From positions 1 to 53,991 of the forward strand of contig JBQTKD010000024.1 in the NCBI GenBank assembly GCA_052386455.1: a DNA stretch of 53,991 nucleotides, given 5' to 3'. The position numbers and the translations under genes are program-made. The notes below the pieces were generated by a model. It did not search any database. It was not told where the DNA came from and was given only the letters and a program-made list of their open reading frames with translations. The DNA comes from JBQTKD01 sp052386455 (lineage in GTDB: Bacteria > Actinomycetota > Actinomycetes > Sporichthyales > Sporichthyaceae). Shown here piece by piece: positions 23,261 to 30,411 of this stretch; position 1 is the first letter of the stretch; every line of letters begins with the position of its first letter.

Positions 23261-24559
23261 GTGACCGCCACCGCCGAGGGCCAGCGCGCCCGCAGCCTGG
23301 TCGTCCAGAAGTACGGCGGCTCGTCGGTCGCCGACGCCGAGTCCGTGAAGCGCGTGGCGAAGCGCATCGTGGAGACCAAGCAGGCGGGCAACGACGTCGT
23401 CGTGGTCGTCTCGGCCATGGGCGACACCACCGACGACCTGATCGACCTGGCCAAGCAGGTCTCCCCGATCCCCCCGGCCCGCGAGCTGGACATGCTGCTC
23501 ACCGCCGGGGAGCGGATCTCCATGGCGGTGCTCGCGATGGCGATCGCGAACCTCGGCCACGAGGCGCGCTCGTTCACCGGATCGCAGGCGGGCGTCATCA
23601 CCGACTCGGTCCACGGCAAGGCCCGCATCATCGACGTCACGCCGGGCCGCATTCAGCAGGCCCTCGACGCGGGCGCGATCGCGATCGTCGCCGGTTTCCA
23701 GGGCGTCTCGCAGGACACCAAGGACATCACCACCCTCGGCCGCGGCGGCTCGGACACCACTGCGGTGGCCCTGGCGGCGGCGCTGCAGGCGTCGGTGTGC
23801 GAGATCTACACCGACGTCGACGGGGTCTTCTCCGCCGACCCGCGCATCGTCCCGGCCGCGCGCAAGTTGCCGACGGTCACCTACGAGGAAATGCTCGAAA
23901 TGGCGGCCTGCGGCGCGAAGGTGCTGCACCTGCGGTGCGTCGAGTACGCGCGCCGGTTCGGGCTGCCCGTCCACGTTCGTTCGTCGTTCAGTCAGCGCGA
24001 GGGCACCTGGGTCGTCGGTGCCTACGAAGGGGATCAGATGGAACAGCCGATCATCTCCGGCGTCGCCCACGACCGCAGCGAGGCGAAGGTGACGGTGGTC
24101 GGCGTTCCGGACCGTCCCGGTCAGGCCGCCTCGATCTTCGCGGCCGTCGCGCAGTCCGGCGTGAACATCGACATGATCGTCCAGAACGTCTCCGGCGCGG
24201 CCACGGGCCGCACGGACATCTCGTTCACCGCGCCGCGCACCGACGGCGCCGTCGCCGTCGAGGCGCTGAAGAAGATCCAGGCGGAGAACGGCTTCGAGTC
24301 GCTGCGCTACGACGACCAGATCGGCAAGATCTCGCTGATCGGCGCGGGCATGCGCAGCCACCCGGGCGTCTCGGCGAAGTTCTTCTCCTGCCTCGCGGAC
24401 GCGGGCGTGAACATCGAAATGATCTCCACCTCGGAGATTCGCATCTCGGTCGTCGTCCGCGAGGACGACGTGAACACCGCCGTGCTGGCGGTGCACAAGG
24501 CATTCGATCTCGACGACGAGGACGGCGAAGCGGTCGTCTACGGAGGTACCGGTAGATGA
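23261..24559 (+). CDS. lysC: Aspartate kinase
   Basis: Phosphorylates aspartate, the entry to lysine, threonine, methionine and diaminopimelate synthesis. It has 432 residues. The kinase core shows LVVQKYGGSSVADAESVKRV, TAGERISMAVLAMAI, GFQGVSQDTKDITTLGRGGSDTTAVALAAAL and IYTDVDGVFSADPR. The regulatory part has two ACT domains (about 265-340 and 345-420) with the QSGVNIDMIVQN and DAGVNIEMISTSEIRIS ligand loops, as in lysine/threonine-inhibited enzymes. The GTG at 23261 lies seven bases after GAAGGAG. An internal ATG at 24038 (residue 260) with its own GAAGGGG site can make the beta subunit. The TGA stop overlaps a mini-ORF that leads into asd. Confidence 0.96.
   Translation: MTATAEGQRARSLVVQKYGGSSVADAESVKRVAKRIVETKQAGNDVVVVVSAMGDTTDDLIDLAKQVSPIPPARELDMLLTAGERISMAVLAMAIANLGHEARSFTGSQAGVITDSVHGKARIIDVTPGRIQQALDAGAIAIVAGFQGVSQDTKDITTLGRGGSDTTAVALAAALQASVCEIYTDVDGVFSADPRIVPAARKLPTVTYEEMLEMAACGAKVLHLRCVEYARRFGLPVHVRSSFSQREGTWVVGAYEGDQMEQPIISGVAHDRSEAKVTVVGVPDRPGQAASIFAAVAQSGVNIDMIVQNVSGAATGRTDISFTAPRTDGAVAVEALKKIQAENGFESLRYDDQIGKISLIGAGMRSHPGVSAKFFSCLADAGVNIEMISTSEIRISVVVREDDVNTAVLAVHKAFDLDDEDGEAVVYGGTGR
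24038..24559 (+). CDS. Probable internal start for the aspartate kinase beta subunit
   Basis: In frame within lysC, ATG at 24038 begins MEQPIISGVAHDRSEAKVTV, matching where the beta subunit of Corynebacterium aspartokinase starts. A GAAGGGG sequence lies five bases upstream. The product would be the two ACT domains alone (173 residues), forming the alpha2-beta2 enzyme. This is inference from family knowledge and the ribosome binding site. Confidence 0.55.
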   Translation: MEQPIISGVAHDRSEAKVTVVGVPDRPGQAASIFAAVAQSGVNIDMIVQNVSGAATGRTDISFTAPRTDGAVAVEALKKIQAENGFESLRYDDQIGKISLIGAGMRSHPGVSAKFFSCLADAGVNIEMISTSEIRISVVVREDDVNTAVLAVHKAFDLDDEDGEAVVYGGTGR

Positions 24560-24609
24560 GCGAGTTCGACGAGCGAGGGACGAGTGAGGAGTACGAGCGA
24601 TATGTCTGA
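24556..24609 (+). CDS. Mini-ORF bridging lysC and asd (repeat-related)
   Basis: A 17-codon frame MSEFDERGTSEEYERYV. Its ATG overlaps the lysC stop (ATGA), and its TGA stop lies inside the start of asd, so ribosomes could pass from lysC to asd without release. The DNA resembles the ATGAGCGAG-type repeat seen at 28706 and 42703. It may be a translational relay rather than a functional peptide. Confidence 0.4.
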   Translation: MSEFDERGTSEEYERYV

Positions 24610-25657
24610 GCGCCGCAAGCCCACTCTTGCCGTCGTCGGCGCCACCGGTGCCGTCGGCACGGTCATGCTCGACCTGCTCTCCACCCGCGAGGACATCTGG
24701 GGCGAGATCCGCCTGATCGCCTCCGCGCGCTCGGCCGGCAAGCGGCTGACCGTGCGCGGCGAAGAGGTCGAGGTCGTCGCGCTCTCGCCGGAGTGCTTCG
24801 ACGGCGTGGACATCGCGATGTTCGACGTCCCGGACGAGATCTCCGCCGAGTGGGCGCCGGTCGCCGCCGCTCGCGGGGCCGTCGCCGTCGACAACTCCGG
24901 CGCGTTCCGCATGGACGCCGACGTTCCGCTCGTCGTGCCCGAGGTGAACCCGGACGCGGCCCGCAACCGCCCGCGCGGCATCATCGCCAACCCGAACTGC
25001 ACGACGCTGTCGATGATCGTGGCGCTCGGCGCCCTGCACCGGCACTACGGGCTGCAGTCCCTGGTCGTCGCCTCGTACCAGGCGGCGTCGGGCGCCGGGC
25101 AGCCCGGCATCGACGCGCTGCGCGACCAGTTGGTGAAGGTTGCGGGGTCCTCGACGTTGGGGACGCACCCTGGCGACCTGCGCTCCGCGGTCGGCGACTT
25201 CGGCCCGTTCCCGGCGCCGCTGGCGCTGAACGTCGTCCCGTGGGCCGGGTCGCTGAAGGCCGACGGCTGGTCGAGCGAGGAGATGAAGGTCCGCAACGAG
25301 TCCCGCAAGATCCTGGGGCTGCCGGACCTGCGCGTCTCGGCCACCTGCGTGCGGGTCCCGGTGATCACCACGCACTCCCTGGCCATCCACGCGACCTTCA
25401 TGGAGGAGGTCTCCCAGTCCGTCGCGCAGGACATCCTGCGCCAGGCCCCGGGCGTCGTGCTGGTCGACGACCCGGCGAACGGGGAGTTCCCGACGCCGGC
25501 GGACGTCGTCGGCACGGACCCGACGTGGGTGGGACGCGTGCGCCGTGCCCTGGACGACCCGTACGCGCTGGACCTGTTCCTCTGCGGAGACAACCTCCGC
25601 AAGGGCGCGGCGCTGAACACCGCCCAGATTGCCGAGCTCGTCGCGACGGAGTTCTAA
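24602..25657 (+). CDS. asd: Aspartate-semialdehyde dehydrogenase
   Basis: NADPH-dependent reduction of aspartyl phosphate to the semialdehyde, the second step of the aspartate pathway. It has 351 residues. Rossmann motif VVGATGAVGTVMLDLL, VDNSGAFRMDADVPLVVPEV, and the catalytic Cys133 in IIANPNCTTLSMIVAL are all present, followed by ASYQAASGAGQ and a conserved His near the C-terminal third (TTHSLAIHATF). The ATG at 24602 is reached through the mini-ORF from lysC; GTGAGGAG about ten bases upstream is the ribosome binding site. It is followed by a strong bidirectional terminator. Confidence 0.96.
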   Translation: MSERRKPTLAVVGATGAVGTVMLDLLSTREDIWGEIRLIASARSAGKRLTVRGEEVEVVALSPECFDGVDIAMFDVPDEISAEWAPVAAARGAVAVDNSGAFRMDADVPLVVPEVNPDAARNRPRGIIANPNCTTLSMIVALGALHRHYGLQSLVVASYQAASGAGQPGIDALRDQLVKVAGSSTLGTHPGDLRSAVGDFGPFPAPLALNVVPWAGSLKADGWSSEEMKVRNESRKILGLPDLRVSATCVRVPVITTHSLAIHATFMEEVSQSVAQDILRQAPGVVLVDDPANGEFPTPADVVGTDPTWVGRVRRALDDPYALDLFLCGDNLRKGAALNTAQIAELVATEF

Positions 25658-25678
25658 GGACACGCATCTTCTGTGTGC

Positions 25679-25714
25679 GTCCGCGCCCTACAACCCACCC
25701 CGTAGGGCGCGGAC
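25679..25714. terminator. Bidirectional terminator between asd and the serine hydrolase gene
   Basis: Perfect 13-bp stem GTCCGCGCCCTAC (25679-25691) / GTAGGGCGCGGAC (25702-25714) with a 10-base loop. There is no long T-run on either side, as is common in high-GC actinobacteria. It separates two convergent genes. Confidence 0.7.
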
Positions 25715-25733
25715 ACGCTCAGAAGTTGGAGTC

Positions 25734-27008
25734 TCAGGAGTAGACGGCGAGCTCGAAGCCGACGGCGAGGGTGCGGAACTCCGGGCGGCTGCCGGGGAGG
25801 CACTGGGAGTAGATGGCCCCGGTGACGCCGGAGGTGCGATCGACCCAGAAGCCGGTGTTGAAGATGCCGCCCCAGGAGCCGCTGTAGGCCCGGCGCATGC
25901 CGGGCAGGTCGATCTTGTTCAGCGCCAGGCCGTGGCCCCAGCCCCAGCCGGGCGGGAGGACGAAGTCGCCGGACAGGCGCGGGTCGAGGCTGACGATCGT
26001 CGTCGGCAGCTCGAGCGGCGCGATCTGGTCGGTGAACGCCTCGGCCACGGTGGCGGCGGTCAGGATGCGGACGCCGTCGAGCTCGCCGTCGCCGAGCAGC
26101 ATGCGCGCGAAGCGCTGGTAGTCCGCAGGCGTCGAGTACAGCGACGTCCCCCCTGCCCAGAACTCCGGTTCGGCGGGGAGGTCGATGGTGGTGGCCGACC
26201 AGTGGCCGGGGGCGTCGGGGACATGTTCCTCGCTTCGCTCGTCAACAGGCTCAATCGGCTCGGGAGTCTCGAGGGCTCGTTCCTCGCCCTCGGACTCCGC
26301 TCGCCTCAATCGCCTGTGCACCGGCACCGCCGTCGCGCGTCCCTCGGGGGCGAAGCCGGTGGCTCCCATGCCGAGCGGCTCGCAGATGTGGGTGCGCACG
26401 TATGCGTCGAGGTCCTGGCCGGAGATCGCCTCGACGACGAGCCCGAGCCAGTCGGTGGCGATCGAGTACTCCCAGCGGGTGCCGGGATCGGTGTGCAGCG
26501 GGGAGGCGAGGACGCCGCGGGTGCCGGACAGGATCGACTCGGTGCCGGTCACCTCCTGCCAGTGCCGCTGCGATGCGTTGAAGAAGTCGTAGGCCAGGCC
26601 GGCGGTGTGCGTGATCAGCTGACGCACCGTCGCCGCGGTCGCGGGCGGACGGAACTGCGGAGTCTCGCCGTCGAAGCCGGTCAGCACCGCCAGCGCGCCG
26701 AACTCGGGCAGGTAGCCGGCCACCGGGGCGTCGAGGTCGAGCTTTCCGGCCTCGGCGAGCTGCAGTGCGGCGACCGTCACGACGGGCTTGGTCATCGACG
26801 CGATGCGGTAGACGCTGTCTGGCCCGACGGCCCCGTGCTCGGGGTGCCCGGCGACCCGGTCGCCGACGGCGCCGACGAACTGCACCCCGGACCGGTCGGC
26901 GACGGTCGCGACGACGTTCGGCACCCATCCGTTCGCGACGGCCTCGGCGAGCAGCTGTTCGATCCGTGCACCGTCCAACTCGTCCCCCTCGCCGGTCCCT
27001 GCCGGCAT
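25734..27008 (-). CDS. Beta-lactamase-family serine hydrolase (esterase type) with an in-frame repeat insertion
   Basis: A 424-residue class C beta-lactamase/EstB-like hydrolase without a signal peptide. The nucleophile motif is SMTK in VYRIASMTKPVVTVAALQLA, the second motif is YSI in RWEYSIATDWLG, and WGWGHGLALNK lies in the late region. Such intracellular enzymes are esterases of unknown substrate. Between about residues 235 and 265 the chain RRLRRAESEGEERALETPEP is unlike the family and is encoded by a dispersed repeat that also occurs at 40057-40125; the frame is kept, so the protein is probably functional with an extra acidic loop. The ATG at 27008 is chosen; a TTG at 27023 is in the terminator of the upstream RNA. 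Confidence 0.87.
   Translation of the reverse strand: MPAGTGEGDELDGARIEQLLAEAVANGWVPNVVATVADRSGVQFVGAVGDRVAGHPEHGAVGPDSVYRIASMTKPVVTVAALQLAEAGKLDLDAPVAGYLPEFGALAVLTGFDGETPQFRPPATAATVRQLITHTAGLAYDFFNASQRHWQEVTGTESILSGTRGVLASPLHTDPGTRWEYSIATDWLGLVVEAISGQDLDAYVRTHICEPLGMGATGFAPEGRATAVPVHRRLRRAESEGEERALETPEPIEPVDERSEEHVPDAPGHWSATTIDLPAEPEFWAGGTSLYSTPADYQRFARMLLGDGELDGVRILTAATVAEAFTDQIAPLELPTTIVSLDPRLSGDFVLPPGWGWGHGLALNKIDLPGMRRAYSGSWGGIFNTGFWVDRTSGVTGAIYSQCLPGSRPEFRTLAVGFELAVYS
26248..26314 (+). repeat. Three-module dispersed repeat, copy A, inside a coding sequence
   Basis: Modules GGCTCAATCGGCTCGG (26248-26263), CTCGTTCCTCG (26276-26286) and TCCGCTCGCCTCAATCGCC (26296-26314). The same modules, in the same order with nearly the same spacing, occur inverted at 40057-40125. 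The third module alone also occurs at 33849-33867 with one change. Confidence 0.8.
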
Positions 27009-27021
27009 TCGATCACACGCC

Positions 27022-27185
27022 AAAAAGCCGAAGGCCCCGGCTCGGGGAGGGAGCCGGGGTCCTTCGACGGCGGGCGGCGCATCCTGGGGAGGGAATGTCG
27101 CCCGGGGCCTGCTGGCCGGCGGTCGTGGGGGCGACTGCCGGGTGGTGCGGGGTTCCGGTGGGGGCCGGTCGCGTGTGCTGCTGAC
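27022..27185 (-). ncRNA. 6C-like small RNA with intrinsic terminator
   Basis: Read on the minus strand, two short hairpins with C-rich loops follow each other 19 bases apart: CCGG-CCCCCA-CCGG (27155-27168) and GTCG-CCCCCA-CGAC (27122-27135, with the stem extended by CCGGC/GCCGG beyond a mismatch). This is the plan of the actinobacterial 6C RNA, although each loop has five rather than six C. About 55 bases later a 15-bp hairpin (27029-27066, loop GGGGAGG on the plus strand) is followed by five T, a clear terminator. The 5' end is not defined. The region could instead be a leader with an attenuator for the serine hydrolase gene directly downstream. Confidence 0.5.
27029..27066 (-). terminator. 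Intrinsic terminator upstream of the serine hydrolase gene
   Basis: 15-bp stem with one bulged base, loop of seven, followed on the minus strand by CTTTTTGG. It ends 21 bases before the hydrolase ATG, so it terminates a transcript that starts further upstream, most likely the 6C-like RNA. Confidence 0.75.
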
Positions 27186-27282
27186 ACCGAGAGTCTCGGC
27201 CTGGCCCCCGGGCCACTTGAGGATCGGGCCAAAGATTTTTCAGGGCTCATCAACGGACCCCGTGGGGCGCGGGTCGCCCGCC

Positions 27283-27288
27283 TACTCT
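27283..27288 (+). promoter_or_regulatory. Leaderless-type -10 element of the lipoprotein gene
   Basis: TACTCT, six bases, GTG at 27295. No Shine-Dalgarno precedes the gene. Confidence 0.55.
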
Positions 27289-27294
27289 GAACGA

Positions 27295-28362
27295 GTGATC
27301 GACCTGCGGCTCCGCCGCGCCGCCGGCGTCCTGGCGCTCGCCTCGCTCCTGGCCGCGTGCGCCGACAGCCCGCAGGCGTCTGCGCCTCGGCCCGGCGTGC
27401 CCGCGACCCCGGACCCGCGCTCGGCCGACGTCCGCGAGGACGGCTGGGTGTGGGAGTCCTACCGGGACGTCGAGGTGGCGGTCCCGCCCGGCTGGTTCAC
27501 CGGCACCGGCGACGTCGGCGCCACCCAGTGGTGCATTTCGGACACCACGTACGCGATCCCGTTCGTGGTCCGGCCCGGCATCCCGCCCGAGGCCACGTGC
27601 GCGACGCCGGCACCGGGCGCCGCAGATCCGGCGACCCTGATCGGCAAGGGCGGCACGTTCGTGTCCTTCGCCAAGGCCAGCGCGTTCCCGGACGTCGTGC
27701 TCGGCGACGCCGGCGACCGCACCACCAGGATCGTCGGATCGGTCCTGCTTCGCGTGCAGGCCCCCGCGGACGTCCGCGCCAAGATCCTCGCCTCGGCCCG
27801 GCAGATCACCTCCGACGTCCTCGGCTGCGCCACGTCCGACCCGATCAGCACCGACCCGTACCGGCGCCCGGACCCGGCCCGCAGGCTTGCCGATCTGGGC
27901 GACGTCACCCGCGTCGTCGCGTGCAAGTACGTCGTCTCCGCGCCGGCGCCGGTTCTCGACTCCGCCGCGACTCCGGTCGCCACCCCCGCCGCGGCGGCCA
28001 CCGCGGGGGCGACGCTGTTCTCCTCCGTGGAGATCCTCGGCGAGCCCGCGGCCCGGGCGGTGCGCGCCATCGCCGGGGCGAGCGGCGGAGGCCCCAACGA
28101 CGTCGAGGGATGTCCCTCCCCCAACGGCGTCGGCACCGAGGCCATCGTGTTGCGGATCTACTCCAGCACCGGCGTCTCGCAGGCCTACCTGCGCTACGGC
28201 GGCTGCAACGGGGTCGACGACGGCACCGGGTACTACGCCCTGACCCGCGACGGCGTTGCGCCGTTCGTCTCCGGCGCCAACGCCGTCGCCGAGTTCGGCG
28301 AATCCCTCAACGGCATCCTCGACGACCTCGACGCCCCCGCCACCTCCGGCGACCCCGGCTAG
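27295..28362 (+). CDS. Secreted lipoprotein of unknown function
   Basis: A 355-residue protein. It starts VIDLRLRRAAGVLALASLLA followed by AC, giving the lipobox LLAAC with Cys22 as the lipidation site. The mature part is a beta-rich domain (WVWESYRDVEVAVPPGWFTG) with several Cys residues, an Ala/Thr/Pro-rich linker near 220-240, and a second domain with a similar Cys pattern (VEGCPSPNGVGTEAIVLRIY, YGGCNGVDDGTGYY). No enzyme motif is visible. The promoter and GTG indicate a leaderless transcript. It lies in an isolated position after the small RNA. Confidence 0.82.
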   Translation: MIDLRLRRAAGVLALASLLAACADSPQASAPRPGVPATPDPRSADVREDGWVWESYRDVEVAVPPGWFTGTGDVGATQWCISDTTYAIPFVVRPGIPPEATCATPAPGAADPATLIGKGGTFVSFAKASAFPDVVLGDAGDRTTRIVGSVLLRVQAPADVRAKILASARQITSDVLGCATSDPISTDPYRRPDPARRLADLGDVTRVVACKYVVSAPAPVLDSAATPVATPAAAATAGATLFSSVEILGEPAARAVRAIAGASGGGPNDVEGCPSPNGVGTEAIVLRIYSSTGVSQAYLRYGGCNGVDDGTGYYALTRDGVAPFVSGANAVAEFGESLNGILDDLDAPATSGDPG

Positions 28363-28363
28363 C

Positions 28364-28369
28364 TAGGGT
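28364..28369 (+). promoter_or_regulatory. Leaderless-type -10 element of a small membrane protein gene
   Basis: TAGGGT, six bases, ATG at 28376. The promoter begins two bases after the preceding stop codon. Confidence 0.5.
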
Positions 28370-28375
28370 TCCGCC

Positions 28376-28657
28376 ATGGACTGGGTGGCGGTGAGCGTCG
28401 GCTCGGTCGTCGTCGTGCTCGGCCTCTTCGGCATGCTGTTCGGCGTCCGAGTCCGGGGACTGGGCGCGGGCCTCGAGCCTCGCCGCGACGGCCTCGGGCA
28501 CTTCCTGCTCGGCGGCGCCCTGTCCATCAACGCCGGGCTGAAGCTCGCCGACTCGGAGAACAGCCTCCTGCTCGCCACCGGCTTCGTCGCGTTCGTGGCG
28601 GGCGTCGCGGTACTCGTCCAGGGCCGGATGCGGGCGGCGAGAGCGGCCCGTTCCTAG
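28376..28657 (+). CDS. Small integral membrane protein
   Basis: A 93-residue protein with a first membrane segment VAVSVGSVVVVLGLFGMLFG (about 4-23), a polar linker (RGLGAGLEPRRDGLGH), a second hydrophobic stretch FLLGGALSINAGLKL and a third SLLLATGFVAFVAGVAVLVQ, ending in a basic tail RMRAARAARS. No family is recognised. The ATG is set by the leaderless promoter. It is probably transcribed separately from the next gene. Confidence 0.72.
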   Translation: MDWVAVSVGSVVVVLGLFGMLFGVRVRGLGAGLEPRRDGLGHFLLGGALSINAGLKLADSENSLLLATGFVAFVAGVAVLVQGRMRAARAARS

Positions 28658-28705
28658 CTCGCGGGTAGATTCGACGCTCCGGCACGAGGCAAAGGGGCCC
28701 GGCAC

Positions 28706-28810
28706 ATGAGCGAGCTTGCGAGCGAATCGAGGAATCCCGCAAAACGGATGCGGCCGACCGAGGGGGCCGAGCGAGCTTGCGAGTCGAGGTCCCGGAGGAA
28801 GGTCGCATGA
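28706..28810 (+). CDS. Mini-ORF upstream of the acyl-CoA synthetase gene, built from a repeat
   Basis: A 34-codon frame starting MSELASESRNPAKRMRPTEG. It has an AAAGGGG site about nine bases upstream and its TGA overlaps the ATG of the acyl-CoA synthetase gene (ATGA). It contains two copies of GAGCGAGCTTGCGAG (28709-28723 and 28769-28783). It may couple translation to the synthetase gene; a functional peptide is doubtful. Confidence 0.4.
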   Translation: MSELASESRNPAKRMRPTEGAERACESRSRRKVA

Positions 28811-30327
28811 GCAGCAACCCGCGTTCCAGCACCGTCGACGCCGTCCTCACGCGGTCCGCGCGGCGCAACCCGAACAAGGTCGCGCTGGTCTTCGAGGACC
28901 GGACGTGGACGTACCGCGAGCTCGACGCAGCGGTGTCGCGCGCCGCCGCCGCACTGCTGGCCCGGGGGCTGCGCAAGGGCGACCGAGTTGCCGCGTACGG
29001 GCAGAACAGCGACGCCTACGCGATCGCGTTCCTCGGGGTCGCCCGCGCGGGTCTGGTCCACGTGCCGATCAACTACGCGCTCACCGGGGACGAGCTGCAG
29101 TACCTCATCTCGCAGTCCGGCGCCTCGCTCGTCCTCGCCGACCCGAAGCTTGCCCCGAACCTCGGCAAGCTCGAGAGCTGCCCCGACCACTGGCTGCTGC
29201 ACAGCGCCGACGGCAGCGTCATCGACGCGATCCGCACCGGCGACGTACCCACGATCGACGTCGAGGTCGACGACACCGACCTGGTCCAACTGATCTACAC
29301 CTCCGGCACGACCTCGCGTCCCAAGGGCGCGATGATGACGCACCGCGCCTACGTGCACGAGTACGCGTCGTGCATCGTCGCGCTGGACGTGAAGTCCGAC
29401 GACATCGCGCTGCAGGCCATGCCGCTCTACCACACGGCGCAGATGCACGGCTTCCTGATGCCGTGGCTGGCGATGGGCTCGACGAGCTTCCTGGTGACCG
29501 TCCCGGACATCCCGGCGATGCTCGAGATCGTGGAACGGGAGAAGATCAACACCCTGTTCCTCGCGCCCACCGTGTGGGTTCCGCTCTCCCAGCACGCAGA
29601 CTTCGCGACCCGGGATCTGACCAGCCTGCGCAAGGCCTACTACGGCGCCTCGATCATGCCGGGGCCGGTGCTCGCGCGGCTGCAGGAAGCCCTGCCGGGT
29701 CTGGGTTTCTACAACTGCTTCGGCCAGACGGAGATCGCCCCGCTCGCCACCGTGCTGCGGCCCGAGGAGCACGCGGACCGGCCGGACTCCTGCGGCCGCG
29801 CCGTGCCCTTCGTCGAACTGAAGGTGATCGACGGCAACGGCGACGAAGTCGAGCCCGGCGGCGTCGGCGAGGTCGTGTACCGCTCCCCGCAGCTGTGCCT
29901 GGGGTACTGGGAGAAGCCCGAGGAGACGGCCGAGGCGTTCGCGGACGGCTGGTTCCACTCCGGCGACATGGTGCGCATCGACGAGGAGGGCTTCATCACC
30001 GTCGTCGACCGGATCAAGGACGTCATCAACACCGGCGGCGTCCTGGTGGCCTCCCGCGAGGTCGAGGACTGCATCTACACGCACCCGTCCGTCGCGGAGG
30101 TCGCCGTCATCGCGACGCCGGACCCCAAGTGGATCGAGGCCATCACCGCCGTCGTGGTCCTGAAGCCGGGTGCCGCCGCGGTCACCTCCGACGAACTCAT
30201 CGCGTACTCCAAGGAACGCCTCGCGAAGTACAAGATCCCGAAGCTCGTGCACTTCGTCGACGAGCTCCCGCGCAACGCCTCCGGCAAGCTGCTCAAGCGC
30301 GTCCTGCGCGACCAGATCGGCGGCTAA
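28807..30327 (+). CDS. Fatty-acyl-CoA synthetase (AMP-binding enzyme)
   Basis: A 506-residue ANL-superfamily ligase that activates a carboxylic acid through an acyl-adenylate and transfers it to CoA. Motifs: the P-loop LIYTSGTTSRPKGAMMTHRA near residue 162, the adenine-binding FYNCFGQTEIAP, WFHSGDMVRIDEEGFITVVD and the C-terminal catalytic Lys in NASGKLLKRVL. The sequence is nearest to medium/long-chain FadD-like or cyclohexanecarboxylate-CoA ligase-like enzymes of actinobacteria; the substrate is not certain. GGAGGAAGG precedes the ATG at 28807. A 60-bp hairpin repeat follows the gene 19 bases after the stop. Confidence 0.93.
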   Translation: MSSNPRSSTVDAVLTRSARRNPNKVALVFEDRTWTYRELDAAVSRAAAALLARGLRKGDRVAAYGQNSDAYAIAFLGVARAGLVHVPINYALTGDELQYLISQSGASLVLADPKLAPNLGKLESCPDHWLLHSADGSVIDAIRTGDVPTIDVEVDDTDLVQLIYTSGTTSRPKGAMMTHRAYVHEYASCIVALDVKSDDIALQAMPLYHTAQMHGFLMPWLAMGSTSFLVTVPDIPAMLEIVEREKINTLFLAPTVWVPLSQHADFATRDLTSLRKAYYGASIMPGPVLARLQEALPGLGFYNCFGQTEIAPLATVLRPEEHADRPDSCGRAVPFVELKVIDGNGDEVEPGGVGEVVYRSPQLCLGYWEKPEETAEAFADGWFHSGDMVRIDEEGFITVVDRIKDVINTGGVLVASREVEDCIYTHPSVAEVAVIATPDPKWIEAITAVVVLKPGAAAVTSDELIAYSKERLAKYKIPKLVHFVDELPRNASGKLLKRVLRDQIGG

Positions 30328-30346
30328 CCGCTGAGCCCCAACACCC

Positions 30347-30406
30347 CCGATAGTGCAGTCCAGGCACGCGAAACTGCGCAGTTGCGTACCCCGACTGCAC
30401 TATCGG
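30347..30406. repeat. 60-bp hairpin repeat, copy 1
   Basis: Two 23-base inverted arms separated by 14 bases. The outer 14 bases (CCGATAGTGCAGTC / GACTGCACTATCGG) pair perfectly; the inner part pairs with a few mismatches. The 14-base centre holds AACTGCGCAGTT, itself a palindrome. It is the same length and plan as the element at 43146-43205. It lies between the acyl-CoA synthetase gene and a GNAT gene that starts six bases later. Confidence 0.85.
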
Positions 30407-30411
30407 CGCAG

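Noticed and set aside
27013..27216. 67-codon minus-strand frame over the 6C-like RNA
   Set aside because: It crosses the terminator hairpin and has no ribosome binding site or family; the RNA interpretation explains the structure better.
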